Shown here: one piece after another, positions 20,836 through 30,843 of the stretch
Position numbering within the stretch: the stretch's first letter is position 1
How the letters are laid out: every line of letters starts with the position of its first letter
Assembly (NCBI GenBank): GCA_949825065.1
Contig: OX463859.1
Location: 26,863,847-26,927,846 of the forward strand
DNA: 64,000 bases
From: Odontocerum albicorne
Lineage: Eukaryota; Arthropoda; Insecta; Trichoptera; Odontoceridae
Direction: 5' to 3'
Made by a program: the position numbers and the translations under genes
Notes under the pieces: model-generated
Databases searched by the model: none
The model's input: only the letters and a program-made list of their open reading frames with translations
What the model was told of the DNA's origin: nothing

Positions 20836-22519
20836 CCTAATAAATGTTTTTATGTATACATATATTATATAGATTCATTTGGGCGTTGTTATAGCTGCCA
20901 GACGTAATTTGTTTCATAAAAGTGGGTTTGAGTCCCATGTAAGAGTGTCTTGTCTTTTGACATGGTATGCTCTTTGACTGGCGTTTTATAAAATTGTCAT
21001 TCACATGGGTCCCAATAAGCGAATCTACTCTAGGCAGGAGTAGTTCAACATAAAAAAATATCAAATACAATAAATAATACATTACTTGTATAGACGAAAA
21101 CCAAACCTATCTCAAAAGAAATGAGAAAACGGAATGATAGGGAAAATTCTAAAATAGTCTTCCTGCCAATACCTTCATTGAGGGGATGCCGGAAAATGAC
21201 TTCTGAATTTGCTTACTTCTACTTTAAAAATATCTACCAAACTAGACTGAAAGTTATCCAATTGATGCATTCTCAATTTCTTATTTACTTGATCGATTTG
21301 ATATACCATAATGTATATCAAATACCTTTTCCCATTTCATTCGGATCGTTCTTATTTTTCTTACATATTCTCCTTAATCTTTCATAGCTCTTGACCTCCA
21401 ATCAGCTATTCGGGTTTGAATAACTATTTTGACAAGAACAATTTTGTTCTTTCTTTACATTATGATATTCAAACCTCTTTCTGGTTAGTTTATAGAACCA
21501 CAATTACGTTATCCCACCTGAAAGCTTATTCTTACGAATTCAAATTTTATTTTTACGCATTATTTTTTTAAATTTTATGCATTAAAGTTTAATTTGTACC
21601 CTTGTTCTTGTATTTTCCGACTGTTTTTTTTTTATTTTATAAAAAAAACTTAATTTTTTGTTATTAAGGGTGAAATAAAGAAATTAATATGTAAGAAAAA
21701 AAATGGTTTAACTCTAACGCCAGAGTTTCAGAATTCATTTAAAATGGAGCTGTCATAACTGATCGACAGCTTTTATGTTTGGCCGCAAGGGTAACATCTC
21801 ACCTTCTGTTACAGACGAGGGTCCGACACATTGTTATCGAGACCTCAAGAAGATGTGGATAACCGTAAACCAAAACAGAAGCCTGTCAATAAAGTTTGGA
21901 AATAAATATTGTTTCCTAAAAAAATTAAACATGTTCTCCATGAGAAATATTTTTAAAGACTTAGCCGTGTGATGAAATATAATTTATATTTAAAACTTAA
22001 TTCTTATGGTGCTCTTTATCACACCTCTTTGTCAATCGAGATGCGTTGAAAATCGTGTTCGAGAGACGTTTTCGTAAAAAAAAATTTAATCTTAACCCCT
22101 CCCCCTTTCCGGTCTTGATGATAATTATCTTATCTACTAATCCAACAATAACACCTGTCGTCAATTGAACGGCAAGTGTTATTTTTTTTAAGAACTCTGT
22201 TTTGGCTTTCATTAATACCTCTAAGAAAAAAATCTTATAGATTGTAAGATTTTTTTTCGCATAAACAATTACAATTACGAGAAAATAAAAGAAGCATTAA
22301 TTATATTCTGTGCTATTAAGATAGAGCTGGAATTTGCTTAAGCAGTATGATAGGACATATTGGGTGTTAAAATAAGTTGTGATCGTTTTTTTTTTTCAAA
22401 TTTAAAAATGAGCACCAAAAGTAAAACAAAATGTTAAAGATTATACGTCATTCGAAAGAAAATTTTGATTTGATGTGTTTGCTTTTATGTTACATATATT
22501 ATTTTATTTGATTATAAGC
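20836..22519. other. long unassigned AT-rich stretch
   Basis: Open frames at 21121-21387 and 21775-21972 on the plus strand resemble no family that I recognise. No element ends or tandem arrays are seen. Confidence 0.45.
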
Positions 22520-22830
22520 CTTCGAAATGGAATGTCAAGTAGACGAAAGTGAGCATTTTCGACATCTCCTTCTGTTCGCATTCAATTGAGGGAATAGTGA
22601 GTGAAAACAACAAAAATCAATTGTCGAACATTGATTATTGTTGTTTTCACTCAAAACATGTGGAACCCAAGCGCCTAACTTCTGGAATTTTCCCATTGAT
22701 TTAAGATGGTGATATACAGTCATGTGACTACAATTCATCTCCTCAGCCAATTCTATGGTGGTTTGAAGGAGATCTTCATGAATAATATGGTTTAAGCGGT
22801 CCTCATCGAAGTCCACTGGTCGTCCGGAAC
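22520..22830 (-). pseudogene. mariner transposase N-terminal fragment
   Basis: The minus-strand frame reads MDFDEDRLNHIIHEDLLQTT, IELAEEMNCSHMTVYHHLKS, MGKFQKLGAWVPHVLSENN. This is the second helix-turn-helix and linker of an irritans-type mariner transposase (WVPHxL motif). The catalytic domain with its aspartates is absent. Downstream of SENN the sequence is replaced by an inverted repeat (22599-22652), and the frame soon degenerates. It is a dead fragment of about 90 codons. Confidence 0.82.
22599..22652. repeat. hairpin inside the mariner fragment
   Basis: Arms of 23 nt (GAGTGAAAACAACAAAAATC and GATTATTGTTGTTTTCACTC cores) pair with one mismatch around the loop TGTCGAAC. Part of the mariner coding sequence has been copied in reverse, probably by template switching. 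Confidence 0.85.
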
Positions 22831-22849
22831 GCGTAAATTATGTACATTT

Positions 22850-22875
22850 ATCACGCCACAGGACAATGGCGTGAT
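22850..22875. repeat. small hairpin
   Basis: ATCACGCCA and TGGCGTGAT pair perfectly around an 8-nt loop. The right half resembles the LINE-D 3' end (ACAGGGTAATGGCGTGAT at 50475), so it may be a fragment of that tail. It is too short for a regulatory call. Confidence 0.6.
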
Positions 22876-22964
22876 ATACTCGTATGTACATAATTATATT
22901 TTTGTTCTTCAGAAAAATCCCTAGAAATATTAAACATTTTATTTATTTAACATTTCATTGCCAA

Positions 22965-23060
22965 AAAAATTTGGCGGGCTAATTGCTAGGTGGCAATTCT
23001 TTCCAACCAACTTGACCAAAGTAAATAAAGCAAGTTACTAAGAATTTTCATTGTTTTACA
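22965..23060 (-). mobile_element. LINE-A 3' tail fragment
   Basis: On the plus strand TTTGGCGGGCTAATTGCTAG, GTGGCAATTCTTTCC and AACCAA match the LINE-A tail, with one change in the hairpin loop. The coding part is absent or unrecognisable. Confidence 0.65.
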
Positions 23061-23654
23061 AAAAAGTACTATTTTTATTCCTATTTCCTTCTCTTATTTT
23101 TTTCCTTTTTCTTGCTACCCTTTACAAGCATCTTCAACATGATGATAGCACCATTCTGAAAATATCTATTGAGTGACACCAAAAAACGACAAAAAATAAT
23201 GAAAAAGTATTGATTGTACTTTGCGTTTTACTTTTTTGCTTGAGAAACTTTACAAAATTGCGGAACAATACTTTTGTTTTATTTGAGAAACTTTAAAACA
23301 TTGCGGAACAATATTTAAAATATCCCGCACCTCGTGTTGGGAACCGCAAAGAGTTGTGTTTAGTAGTACGAAAAATTGGCCATGAAATGTGTCCCTTTTT
23401 TACTCCCAGACCTTTGCATATTGAATGAGTGTTGTAAATCTTAAATTCTGAGAAAATAATTACGTATTTTAGCGAATGAATTCCAAGAAATTTTATCGAA
23501 CGAATAAAACACTGTAAAGAATGTATTTAACTTTATGCAAAATAATCAACGAAAAACATCGTCAGATTAATGAAAATAAGGATTTTATCAAATACGTAGA
23601 TATAAATTTGTATAACTATTCATTAGGTCGACATGCTAATATTTGGATTAACTT
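23061..23654. other. nothing identified
   Basis: AT-rich sequence with a short local duplication around AAACTTTACAAAATTGCGG and AAACTTTAAAACATTGCGG (about 23246-23310). Confidence 0.5.
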
Positions 23655-23742
23655 AGAAAATATGGTCTGGTTGATAACACAGCCGTCTTCCAAAATAAGG
23701 TTTCGGGATCGAATCCTGCTAGATTTATTTAAGGATTGCCTT
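23655..23742 (+). mobile_element. SINE-1-like tRNA-derived head
   Basis: ATGGTCTGGTTGATAACAC, GCCGTCTTCC and TTTCGGGATCGAATCCTGCT follow the A-box to B-box order of SINE-1 heads. Only the head and a few body bases are recognisable. It overlaps a 98-codon open frame (23521-23817) that is therefore not a credible gene. Confidence 0.5.
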
Positions 23743-24436
23743 TTTTTTACTTTAGTTTTCAGAAACATTTATAGAGATTTCCATATTGCAATTGGCCTGC
23801 AAGATTGTACTGTATAAGAAAGTGTGATACAATACCATTTTTTTATAATTTAATAAAGCTTAATGATTTTCATAAAGTTTGGTAGTTTGTCCTTTCTGCC
23901 TAGCTTTACAGAGAAATTGCGTGATGGTTTATGTTCATCACTCAATTCGGTGAAGAATGATGTGCAAAGTAACTTTTCGTTTAAACTTTAGAAATGAAAA
24001 TGGACCACTTTCTCTAGGATGTAGGCCGAATATATTTCACTTTGGACATTTTGCTTTATTTTCATTATAAACTTTAGTAAAACAACTCCCTTTGAGGATT
24101 ACCTAGCAAAAAATAACATGTGAGAGTATTGCCTAAATTTCACACTAAAATTTATTTTCGACTTTTAACTGGTACATGCTGGCCAAAAGTGACTTTATTT
24201 ATTTTATGTGCTAATTTTTAAAATTTATTCAATTGAAAAATACTACAATTTAAAAAAAAATTAATGTACTCGTATGAGAAATGAACGAAAGTTAAATTGT
24301 TGTCAGTTGTACTATTTCCTTACAATCGTTTTAAAAGATTTAAAAGTGTGAGAAAGACAAGGGAAGGATTCAGTGAAAAGAATAAGTAACAAGTATGTCT
24401 AAGCATTGTTACCTTTAAATATTATCTCTTATGTTG
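23743..24436. other. nothing identified
   Basis: AT-rich spacer. Confidence 0.45.
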
Positions 24437-24686
24437 TTTATAGTTAAGGCATTAACGTTGTGGAGGTTTAAAGACATTGTAATTTATTTTTATCAAACAC
24501 TGTTTATTCCACTTTTTGTGATGGTATAACCCTACCGGTTTCAAGGCTTTCACCTCGTCTTCAGGGGAGCGCAAACAAGTCTTGTTTGCACTCCCCTGAA
24601 CATGAGGTGAAAGCCTTGAAACCGATAAGGTTATAACGTCACAAAAAATGGAATAAACAGTGTTTGATCAAAATTAATTACAATTA
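24437..24686. mobile_element. PLE terminal-repeat foldback, extended left arm
   Basis: The left arm includes the distal block TTAAGGCATTAACGTTGTGG and GGTTTAAAGACATTG before TTTATCAAACACTGTTTATT. Its length therefore exceeds that of the 17.7-kb copy. Centre AAGTCTTGTTTGCACTCCCC; the right arm has CTGAACATGAGG, a changed version of the CTGANGA core. No coding sequence. Confidence 0.85.
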
Positions 24687-24774
24687 TCTCTTAAATTTTA
24701 AAGTTTATTTATAAATACATATATACGTAAGGTGCATAGATTTCAATTAATTTTTGACCGAGACCAAACTTGAT

Positions 24775-25075
24775 GCAATCATTTATTTATTAATTAAGCA
24801 CTTTGTAGTACAACAATTTGGCAAGTACAATAAACCATACAAAGTTAGTTAACGTAAAGAAGTTACATGATTGTAAAAAGTTTTCAAATTATTTAATTTA
24901 AAAAAATGATGAGTTACATAAATAACAACGATAAATGTAAGATTTCATAAATCAAATGGAAAAACAAGAAAGGGTTCTTGAAGTGGAAAATAAAAATTGG
25001 AAATAAAACACGTTAATTACTGACTAAAAATTAAATGCTTTTGGATCGCTTTTTGAAACATGCTAGTTCAGTTCG
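24775..25075 (-). mobile_element. LINE-A C-terminal region, diverged
   Basis: The blocks AAATAAAACACGTTAATTAC, TGACTAAAAATTAAATGC and GGATCGCTTTTTGAAACATGC match LINE-A copies in order (AAACACGTTATTTTACTGAC, CAGTCGCTTCTTAAAGCATGC). Strongly diverged. Confidence 0.5.
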
Positions 25076-25084
25076 ATTCCCACC

Positions 25085-25369
25085 CTGTTATGGGGGACAA
25101 AATAAGTCCTCATCCAATGCGATCAACACTAGAAGATCGAAATCTTCCTAATTTTTTTTACGAGCGCGACGTCACATAGTGACTAAGAAGAAACTGCCCA
25201 AAAGGACTCCTTCTCCGGTGACGGCACACGTGAGTGTAAAAATAATAGTAGTTACGATGGACTTATGGTCCGATATCACGGGAAAAGGGAAATGAGTGTA
25301 AAAATAATAGTAGTTACGATGGACTTATGGTCCGATATCACGGGAAAAGGGAAATGAGTGTAAAAATAA
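25085..25369. repeat. dispersed repeat with 62-bp tandem units abutting the gap
   Basis: GGGGGACAAAATAAGTCC and GAAGATCGAAATCTTCC also occur at 62246-62300, so the first part is a dispersed repeat. A CAGTTCGATTCCC block just upstream resembles a tRNA B box. From 25232 a 62-bp unit (GAGTGTAAAAATAATAGTAG, TTACGATGGACTTATGG, TCCGATATCACGGG) repeats exactly at 25294. A third copy begins at 25356 and runs into the N block. Confidence 0.85.
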
Positions 25370-25569
25370 NNNNNNNNNNNNNNNNNNNNNNNNNNNNNNN
25401 NNNNNNNNNNNNNNNNNNNNNNNNNNNNNNNNNNNNNNNNNNNNNNNNNNNNNNNNNNNNNNNNNNNNNNNNNNNNNNNNNNNNNNNNNNNNNNNNNNNN
25501 NNNNNNNNNNNNNNNNNNNNNNNNNNNNNNNNNNNNNNNNNNNNNNNNNNNNNNNNNNNNNNNNNNNNN
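25370..25569. other. assembly gap, 200 N
   Basis: Two hundred N bases. The left flank is an exact tandem repeat, so the gap is likely a collapsed or unresolved array. Open frames drawn across it are meaningless. Confidence 0.98.
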
Positions 25570-25699
25570 AAATTTACTTGGTAATTTATAAAATTGAGAC
25601 ACAATTTGACGGAAAGTAGTTATTGAGTTATCTCCAAAAATCCCATACTCTTTTTTCCTAGTTTCTTTTTCTCTACAAGAACAACAAAATAAAAAGCTC

Positions 25700-26015
25700 A
25701 CGCATTCGTGGAAGCCTAGGTGTTACAGCCATCAACAGCAAGATGGAGGAAAGGCGATTGAGATGATATGGGCACGTTGGACGCAGAGTATCCGATCACA
25801 TTGTGAACTAGGCAACCTCCATGGATCTTCCTCGAACAACAACCAGAGGAAGACCAAATAATTCATGGGTGGTGCAAAAAGATAACCTGATGCAAAAGCA
25901 CGGCCAGGGGAACGTAGTCCGGGACAGAAGAGCATACAACCTGAGGACGAGGAGAGCTTACCCCAACAGTCTTCGCAGACAGTGAGTTGGGATGGAGCCA
26001 GGAAGAAGAAGGCTA
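25700..26015 (+). mobile_element. LINE-E C-terminus and tail
   Basis: The plus strand reads VTAINSKMEERRLR, a stop in place of the usual Trp, YGHVGRRVSDHIVN, then GRPNNSWVVQKDNL and DRRAYNLRTRRAYPN. It closes with GGAGCCAGGAAGAAGAAGG. The order matches the LRWYGHVxR...GRP...W...DR...ADP end of these proteins. Stops break it at least twice. The minus-strand open frame over the same bases is a shadow. Confidence 0.72.
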
Positions 26016-26119
26016 AACAAAAAAGATACTAAAAACTAAAAATAACTCATTTATTTAATTAAAAAAATTCAAATACCATATTGTAAATACGAGTAATTTT
26101 AGAATATATTTTTTATAGG

Positions 26120-26410
26120 TTAAGACTTATTGTTTATTATTTATTTCTGAAGGAACTGAGGGATGTACGTGCACATAAAAAATGTCTATCTTTGATTGAT
26201 TGCTCTACCTATCGGCGTATCTAAATATAGGGTGGATCGACATGTGATACGAGTATTTGTTGCTAGAAATATTAATGGGTGCGTTAGATAAATATCCGTT
26301 ACCTACAAACCATGACTATTTGAATTAAATGGATTAAATAAATTACCCCTAAGCAAACAAAAAAGTGGACAAGTTTAAGGCGTCGGCGTCGTTAAGTGAC
26401 CAAAGATCAC
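26120..26410 (-). mobile_element. LINE-C 3' part, diverged
   Basis: TCTGAAGGAACTGAGGGATG, ATTGCTCTACCTATCGGCGT, AATGGGTGCGTTAGATAAAT and AACCATGACTATTTGAATT match in order the LINE-C copy at 20366-20550. The RT-related end is not readable. Confidence 0.6.
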
Positions 26411-26475
26411 TCCAAGGGTTCAAGGCGTCTAGGTTCTAATATACATATTTTATTTTCTTAACTACACAAGTATAT

Positions 26476-26512
26476 CCTAACTGTTATGTGGCAATCTCTT
26501 TAAAACAAATAT
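26476..26512 (-). mobile_element. LINE-A tail scrap next to SINE-1
   Basis: AACTGTTATGTGGCAATCTC and TTTAAAACAAAT resemble the LINE-A end on the minus strand. It abuts the head of the next SINE-1. Confidence 0.4.
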
Positions 26513-26515
26513 ATA

Positions 26516-26695
26516 TGACGTTCGTGGTCTAGTTGGAACATACCCGTCTCCCAGACCCGAGGTTGCGAGTTTAATTCCCGTTGAAACCCAGATTTTTTTA
26601 AAAGGGATTCCAGTCTGGTTTTCACTTAAGGCCTCTTTTACATCCTTCTGGTTGGCTGGAAGTTAATGCCACAGGGCAATAAGCCCGCCAGTTTA
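26516..26695 (+). mobile_element. SINE-1, full-length copy with LINE-A tail
   Basis: Head GACGTTCGTGGTCTAGTTGG and GAGGTTGCGAGTTTAATTCC; body GAAACCCAGATTTTTTT, CCAGTCTGGTTTTCACTTAA, GGCCTCTTTTACATCC. The tail is TTCTGGTTGGCTGGAAG, GCAATAAGCCCGCCAG, shared with LINE-A. The T stem has one mismatch, so this is not a working tRNA. Confidence 0.82.
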
Positions 26696-27034
26696 TACTT
26701 TACGCAGTGGAAGTGTTATTTAATCATACGATAGATAAATGAAAAAAGTCTTAAGTGGAAATGAATTTTTAACAATACCCAATAAAATTGGATACCAACG
26801 GTTATCAAACCCGTAGCACCAGGGTGGAAGACCAGCGCCTTTCAAATTGGGGTAGGTTTATCGTCTTTCAGCAAAATGAGGCAAGAACTAGATTTAGAAA
26901 GAAAAAACGTAAATCCTTTATAATTTCTTAATAAACTGTCACATTAATTGAATACTGAAGAAGATTTTTCTTTAAAATATAGTTAAATTGTAGGAGCTGT
27001 TTTAGAAGGTGCATGTGTTTGAAAGATAATAAAT
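26696..27034. other. spacer with a possible reversed tRNA-derived relic
   Basis: Around 26795-26870, ACGGTTATCAAACCCGTAGC and GGTGGAAGACCAGCGCC look like a minus-strand SINE head. The evidence is too weak to assign it to a family. Confidence 0.4.
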
Positions 27035-27106
27035 ACATGTGTCGAGATTTGAAAGTCTGGCGCTCTGTTTTCTCTATCTACCCCGAAAGAGAAATGGTAT
27101 CATGGT
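27035..27106 (+). mobile_element. LINE-D 3' tail scrap
   Basis: GAAAGTCTGGCGCTCTGTTTTC, then TCTACCCCGAAAGAGAAATGG, is the same terminal block as at 13018 and 50440. Confidence 0.6.
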
Positions 27107-27159
27107 ATGGTATCTACTACCCCGTTTTCGTACTTCCAGTGGCACCACTTCAAAATAAA

Positions 27160-27300
27160 CCTTCTTTCAGAGGTGCATGGTAACACACTGGTTCGAACCC
27201 CGCGCTGTGCTACTCTCCTCGAACGACACTTTTTCAGCCTAGTGTTCGATGGCATAAGGATACCTATGAATTCAGTCATATCTATTCTTAAAAAAAAAGC
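27160..27300 (+). mobile_element. SINE-2 fragment
   Basis: GGTAACACACTGGTTCGAACC, GCTGTGCTACTC, CTCGAACGACAC and GGATACCTATGAA match the 5' half of SINE-2 at 50500. The 3' half is missing. Confidence 0.65.
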
Positions 27301-27587
27301 CTTGTCCTTTGCTCAAAACTTAGTCAGGTTTCCGCCATTATTTCTCAACGGTTAAATCTAAAACAAGAAAAAAAGTTGCAAATTACCAGCTATTAAAGCG
27401 TGAATACATATTTTGCAACACCCGTGTGGATATGTTTTGTGACACTCTGTATGTGTCGTAATTATTGTAAGATTGTTGTTCTACTGGTCTGTTCGTTTGT
27501 TTTTGCTTGAAATTACGTTTCCATTTAAGTCCACTAACAAGGCAGATTTGCCTATACAAAATATATTTCATAATTTTCTTAAGTATT

Positions 27588-27830
27588 TGTAATTTGTTTT
27601 ATCAAACACTGTTTATTCCACTTTTTGTAACGGTATAACCCTACCGGTTTCAAGACTTTTACCTCATCCTCAGGGGAGCACAAACAACACTTAAACTGTG
27701 CTTCCCTGATGATGAGGTGAAAGCCTTGAAATCGGTAGGGTTATACCGTTACATAAAGTGGAATAAACAGTGTTTGATAAAACAAATTACAGTTTTTAAA
27801 CCTCCACAATGTTGATGTCTTAACTATAAA
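27588..27830. mobile_element. PLE terminal-repeat foldback
   Basis: Inverted arms centred near 27690. The right arm has CTTCCCTGATGATGAGGTG, AAAGCCTTGAAATCGG, TAGGGTTATACCGTTAC and the distal TTTAAACCTCCACAATG. The A in GAAATCGG replaces the usual GAAACCGG. Confidence 0.82.
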
Positions 27831-27858
27831 TAATACATTATCGTAAAATAAATAAATA

Positions 27859-28048
27859 AGTATCATAAAACTCCTAATAAACATATCTTTTACATAAAGT
27901 ATCATACAACTCCTATTAAAAATATCTTTTACATAAAGTATAATAAAACTCCTATTTAAAATATCTTTCATATAAAGTATCATAAAACTCCTATCAAAAA
28001 TATCTTTTACATAAAGTATCATAAAACTCCTATTAAAAATATCTTTTA
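27859..28048. repeat. 39-bp minisatellite, about five units
   Basis: Units begin at 27859, 27898, 27937, 27976 and 28015 with AGTATCATAAAACTCCTATT, then AAAAATATCTTTTACATAA. The minus strand reads as repeated MILYVKDIFxRSF, 13 codons, because 39 is divisible by three. The array adjoins the end of a PLE foldback. Confidence 0.92.
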
Positions 28049-29264
28049 ACCGTCTTTGACAATTTTAATTCAACCTTTCTATCGGATATTTTTAGTAAAA
28101 AAAAACTTAATGGATTTTTCATCTTATTTTTCAAATCTCGAAAAAAAACTCAGAAAGGCCAGAAGCAACTAAGCCAGGTAGGCTTTAATCTGTTTTCAGC
28201 AAAAAAAAAACGAAAGCCTATTTGGAACGATTTCAGGTTTGGTGTCTCCGTTTCAATTATCCTTCCGTAATCTCTTAGTTCCAAGTAAATAAGGATGTAT
28301 ACAAAAAAATAAATCGCAAAAGGAGAATCATTTCATTTTTTTTACATGTTTGTTATGTTTCGTCCTAATGACTTTCTAATGACTGTCATTTACGATACAG
28401 TCAGAGACACGTGTCGTTTTTATAGAAAGTAATCTATTTATGAAAGGGCAAACCGTAGTTCTATAGGCTGAATTTGTGCCATCAAGTATTCAAGCTTAAA
28501 TTTCATGAAATGCTAACGCTAGGACGGGAAAATCATTTTCATCGTGTCCTCAGTGAGATACAGGAAAAAACCTAGTTTACTGGGGACACGACAAATGAAA
28601 GGCAACAAACCCAGATCCATTAAAATTGTGTGTCCGAATTAAATTACGTGTTGTTTTTTTCGCAAATTATGTATATTTCTTGTCATGTGTAAATAAATAA
28701 ATATATTAAAATAAATTGTGATCTAAAAAATATCAACAATCTTTTAATTATATTATGACAACGAACATTTAATAAAGTGCCGTTTAGAGGGCAATATTAT
28801 TGATAAATTAAAAATACTACAAAATAAGTATATGAAAATAGAGCGTGAGCATAGGAAGGGGATGGCTGTAGCTATTAAATTAGGTACTTCCCCGTATCTG
28901 CATATGTAAGAACAATATATTTAGTAAGAAAACCGCAGAAAATGTACCCATGGAATACGGACTACAAATAATACGTTGTATATTTTCTGATATGTGATAG
29001 TTACACGTTCGGCTTTAGAGGTTGTGTAGTGTAATCATAAATATTGATAAGACATCCCAAAACTAGTTGTTTCAAGTGCTTCCTTAGCCTGCACATCTCT
29101 AACAGTAAGAGGCAGACCAGACCCCACCACAGGACCAGGAGGAAGTTTTGTCATAATAACACACCTTGTTGGATTTATGTGAAACAATCAGTTTAATTAA
29201 TTCAGATGAAATATCTATCAAGGTTTCTCTATTCTCGGAAACAACATCTCTTTTACATATTATA
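28049..29264. other. nothing identified
   Basis: AT-rich spacer without recognisable ends. Confidence 0.45.
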
Positions 29265-29765
29265 TATATCCACATTTCACATTCTCCCAGAATTTTCGTA
29301 AAAATATGGTTTTGAAATGCATATATTAGAGTTATCTGATTACCAATATGTTTACAATTAATATTTTTCTGATCTTGACAATGAAAAATGTGTTTTTTAA
29401 ATTATATACTATGGGTACTGTGATTACAAATGTTTCTAAAACTCATATTCTCCTGATCTTGACTATAAATGTTGTGTTTTTGAAATGCATGTATTATGGA
29501 TACTCCGGCTTTCAATCTGTCTGCTATTCATATTCTCCTGATCTAAGCTAGAAAAATTGTGTATTTGAAATGCATGTATTACGGGTACTCTGACGACTAA
29601 TATTTTGGAAGTTCATATTCTCCTGAGCTTGGTTATAAAAATTGTGTTTTTAAATGCACGTATTTTGAATACTCTGATTACCAATTTTTCTGAAATTCAT
29701 TTTCTCCTGATCTTGGCTATAAAAGTTGTGTTTTCAAAATGCATGTATTATGGATACTGTGATTA
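29265..29765. repeat. ~82-bp degenerate tandem array, about six units
   Basis: Recurring blocks are TCATATTCTCCTGATCTTG, TAAAAATTGTGTTTTTGAAA and TGCATGTATTATGGATACT, then CTGATTACCAATNTTTCT. Spacing is about 78-85 bp and units have drifted by roughly a fifth of positions by eye. Confidence 0.85.
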
Positions 29766-30843
29766 ATGTTCTATTTGCGATAGAAAAATTCTTTACAGTT
29801 ATGATACAGTTTTTTAATATTTGAATTTTAATTATTAATTAATTTTTTCATAAGCGACGAAAAGCGTATTTGAAAACACAAATATCAAAGACACTTCCGT
29901 ATACTTGAAAAACAGATTAAAAAGTTCACAAAGTAAACGATTAAAAATTTTAATTCTAATCTTCTCTCCGAGTTATTTTTACAAAGTAAATTAATCCTTT
30001 TTTGATAAAGCTCCGGATTTACCCGAACCAACTATTCGGAAAGAGGTTCCAATTTCGTATTTTCCTCCACAGCAAATTGAAAAAACCACATCCCTTCTCC
30101 GAGAGAGTGATTCGTGGAAAGCAATCAAAATCGGTTAAGTTAGAGCCATATTTATTTATTTAGAAGGGAGTGGATCGAATCGAAGGGTGTGTTTGATGCC
30201 TGTACATCTGATGCTAGTAAACAGTGGCTGATTCTTGTTTTTGAGATTCAAAGTGACACCATTTGATTAAAAGCAACCCTTAACAATCTATCAAGATTGT
30301 TCGATGTAACACTTTTATTATGAATAGCACAACCTGGTGTAATTTATTCCAAATCATTATGTCATGTAGCTCATGACTAATCATCGTGACTTCCATGATA
30401 TTATATTACATTTCCTCTTCGTCCATCTGTGCACCCCCTAGTTCGAAGGGTATGGGTTGCACAGATGGACGGTAGTTGTTGAAGGTAGTCCTATTGAGTC
30501 TCTCACTTGGTAAGTCCAACACTTTGGGACGCTTCATCTTGTGCGTCGTCTTTCCACGTTTCCAGTTACCACAAGTATATCCGAACTGTATCCTTAGCCA
30601 CAAGCAATCTACCAAGAAGACAGTGAGGATTTATTAGGAATTTCAAATTAGCAATAAATAAATAACTAGATTCAAATACAAAAAATAATTGGAATGTAAA
30701 TTCCAAAATCTAAATTCACATTTACATATATTGATATTCATGCAGAGTCAAAAAAAAAAGTTTTAAAACTTCTTTTAAAAAAATACTTTAATTTTACATG
30801 TTGAATTGTGTCTTATTTCACAGTTTTAATTAATTTAAGATTT
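29766..30843. other. nothing identified
   Basis: A short inverted pair around TCGTCCATCTGTGCACCC and GTTGCACAGATGGACGG (about 30418-30472) forms a hairpin. Otherwise unassigned. Confidence 0.5.

Noticed and set aside
21121..21387. 88-codon plus-strand frame as a PLE or LINE piece
   Set aside because: A faint likeness to reverse-transcriptase connecting regions could not be supported by any conserved block.
25276..25701. Open frames across the N block
   Set aside because: They exist only because N was translated as unknown residues.
27741..28022. 93-codon minus-strand frame
   Set aside because: A fusion of the 39-bp minisatellite and the PLE foldback arm.
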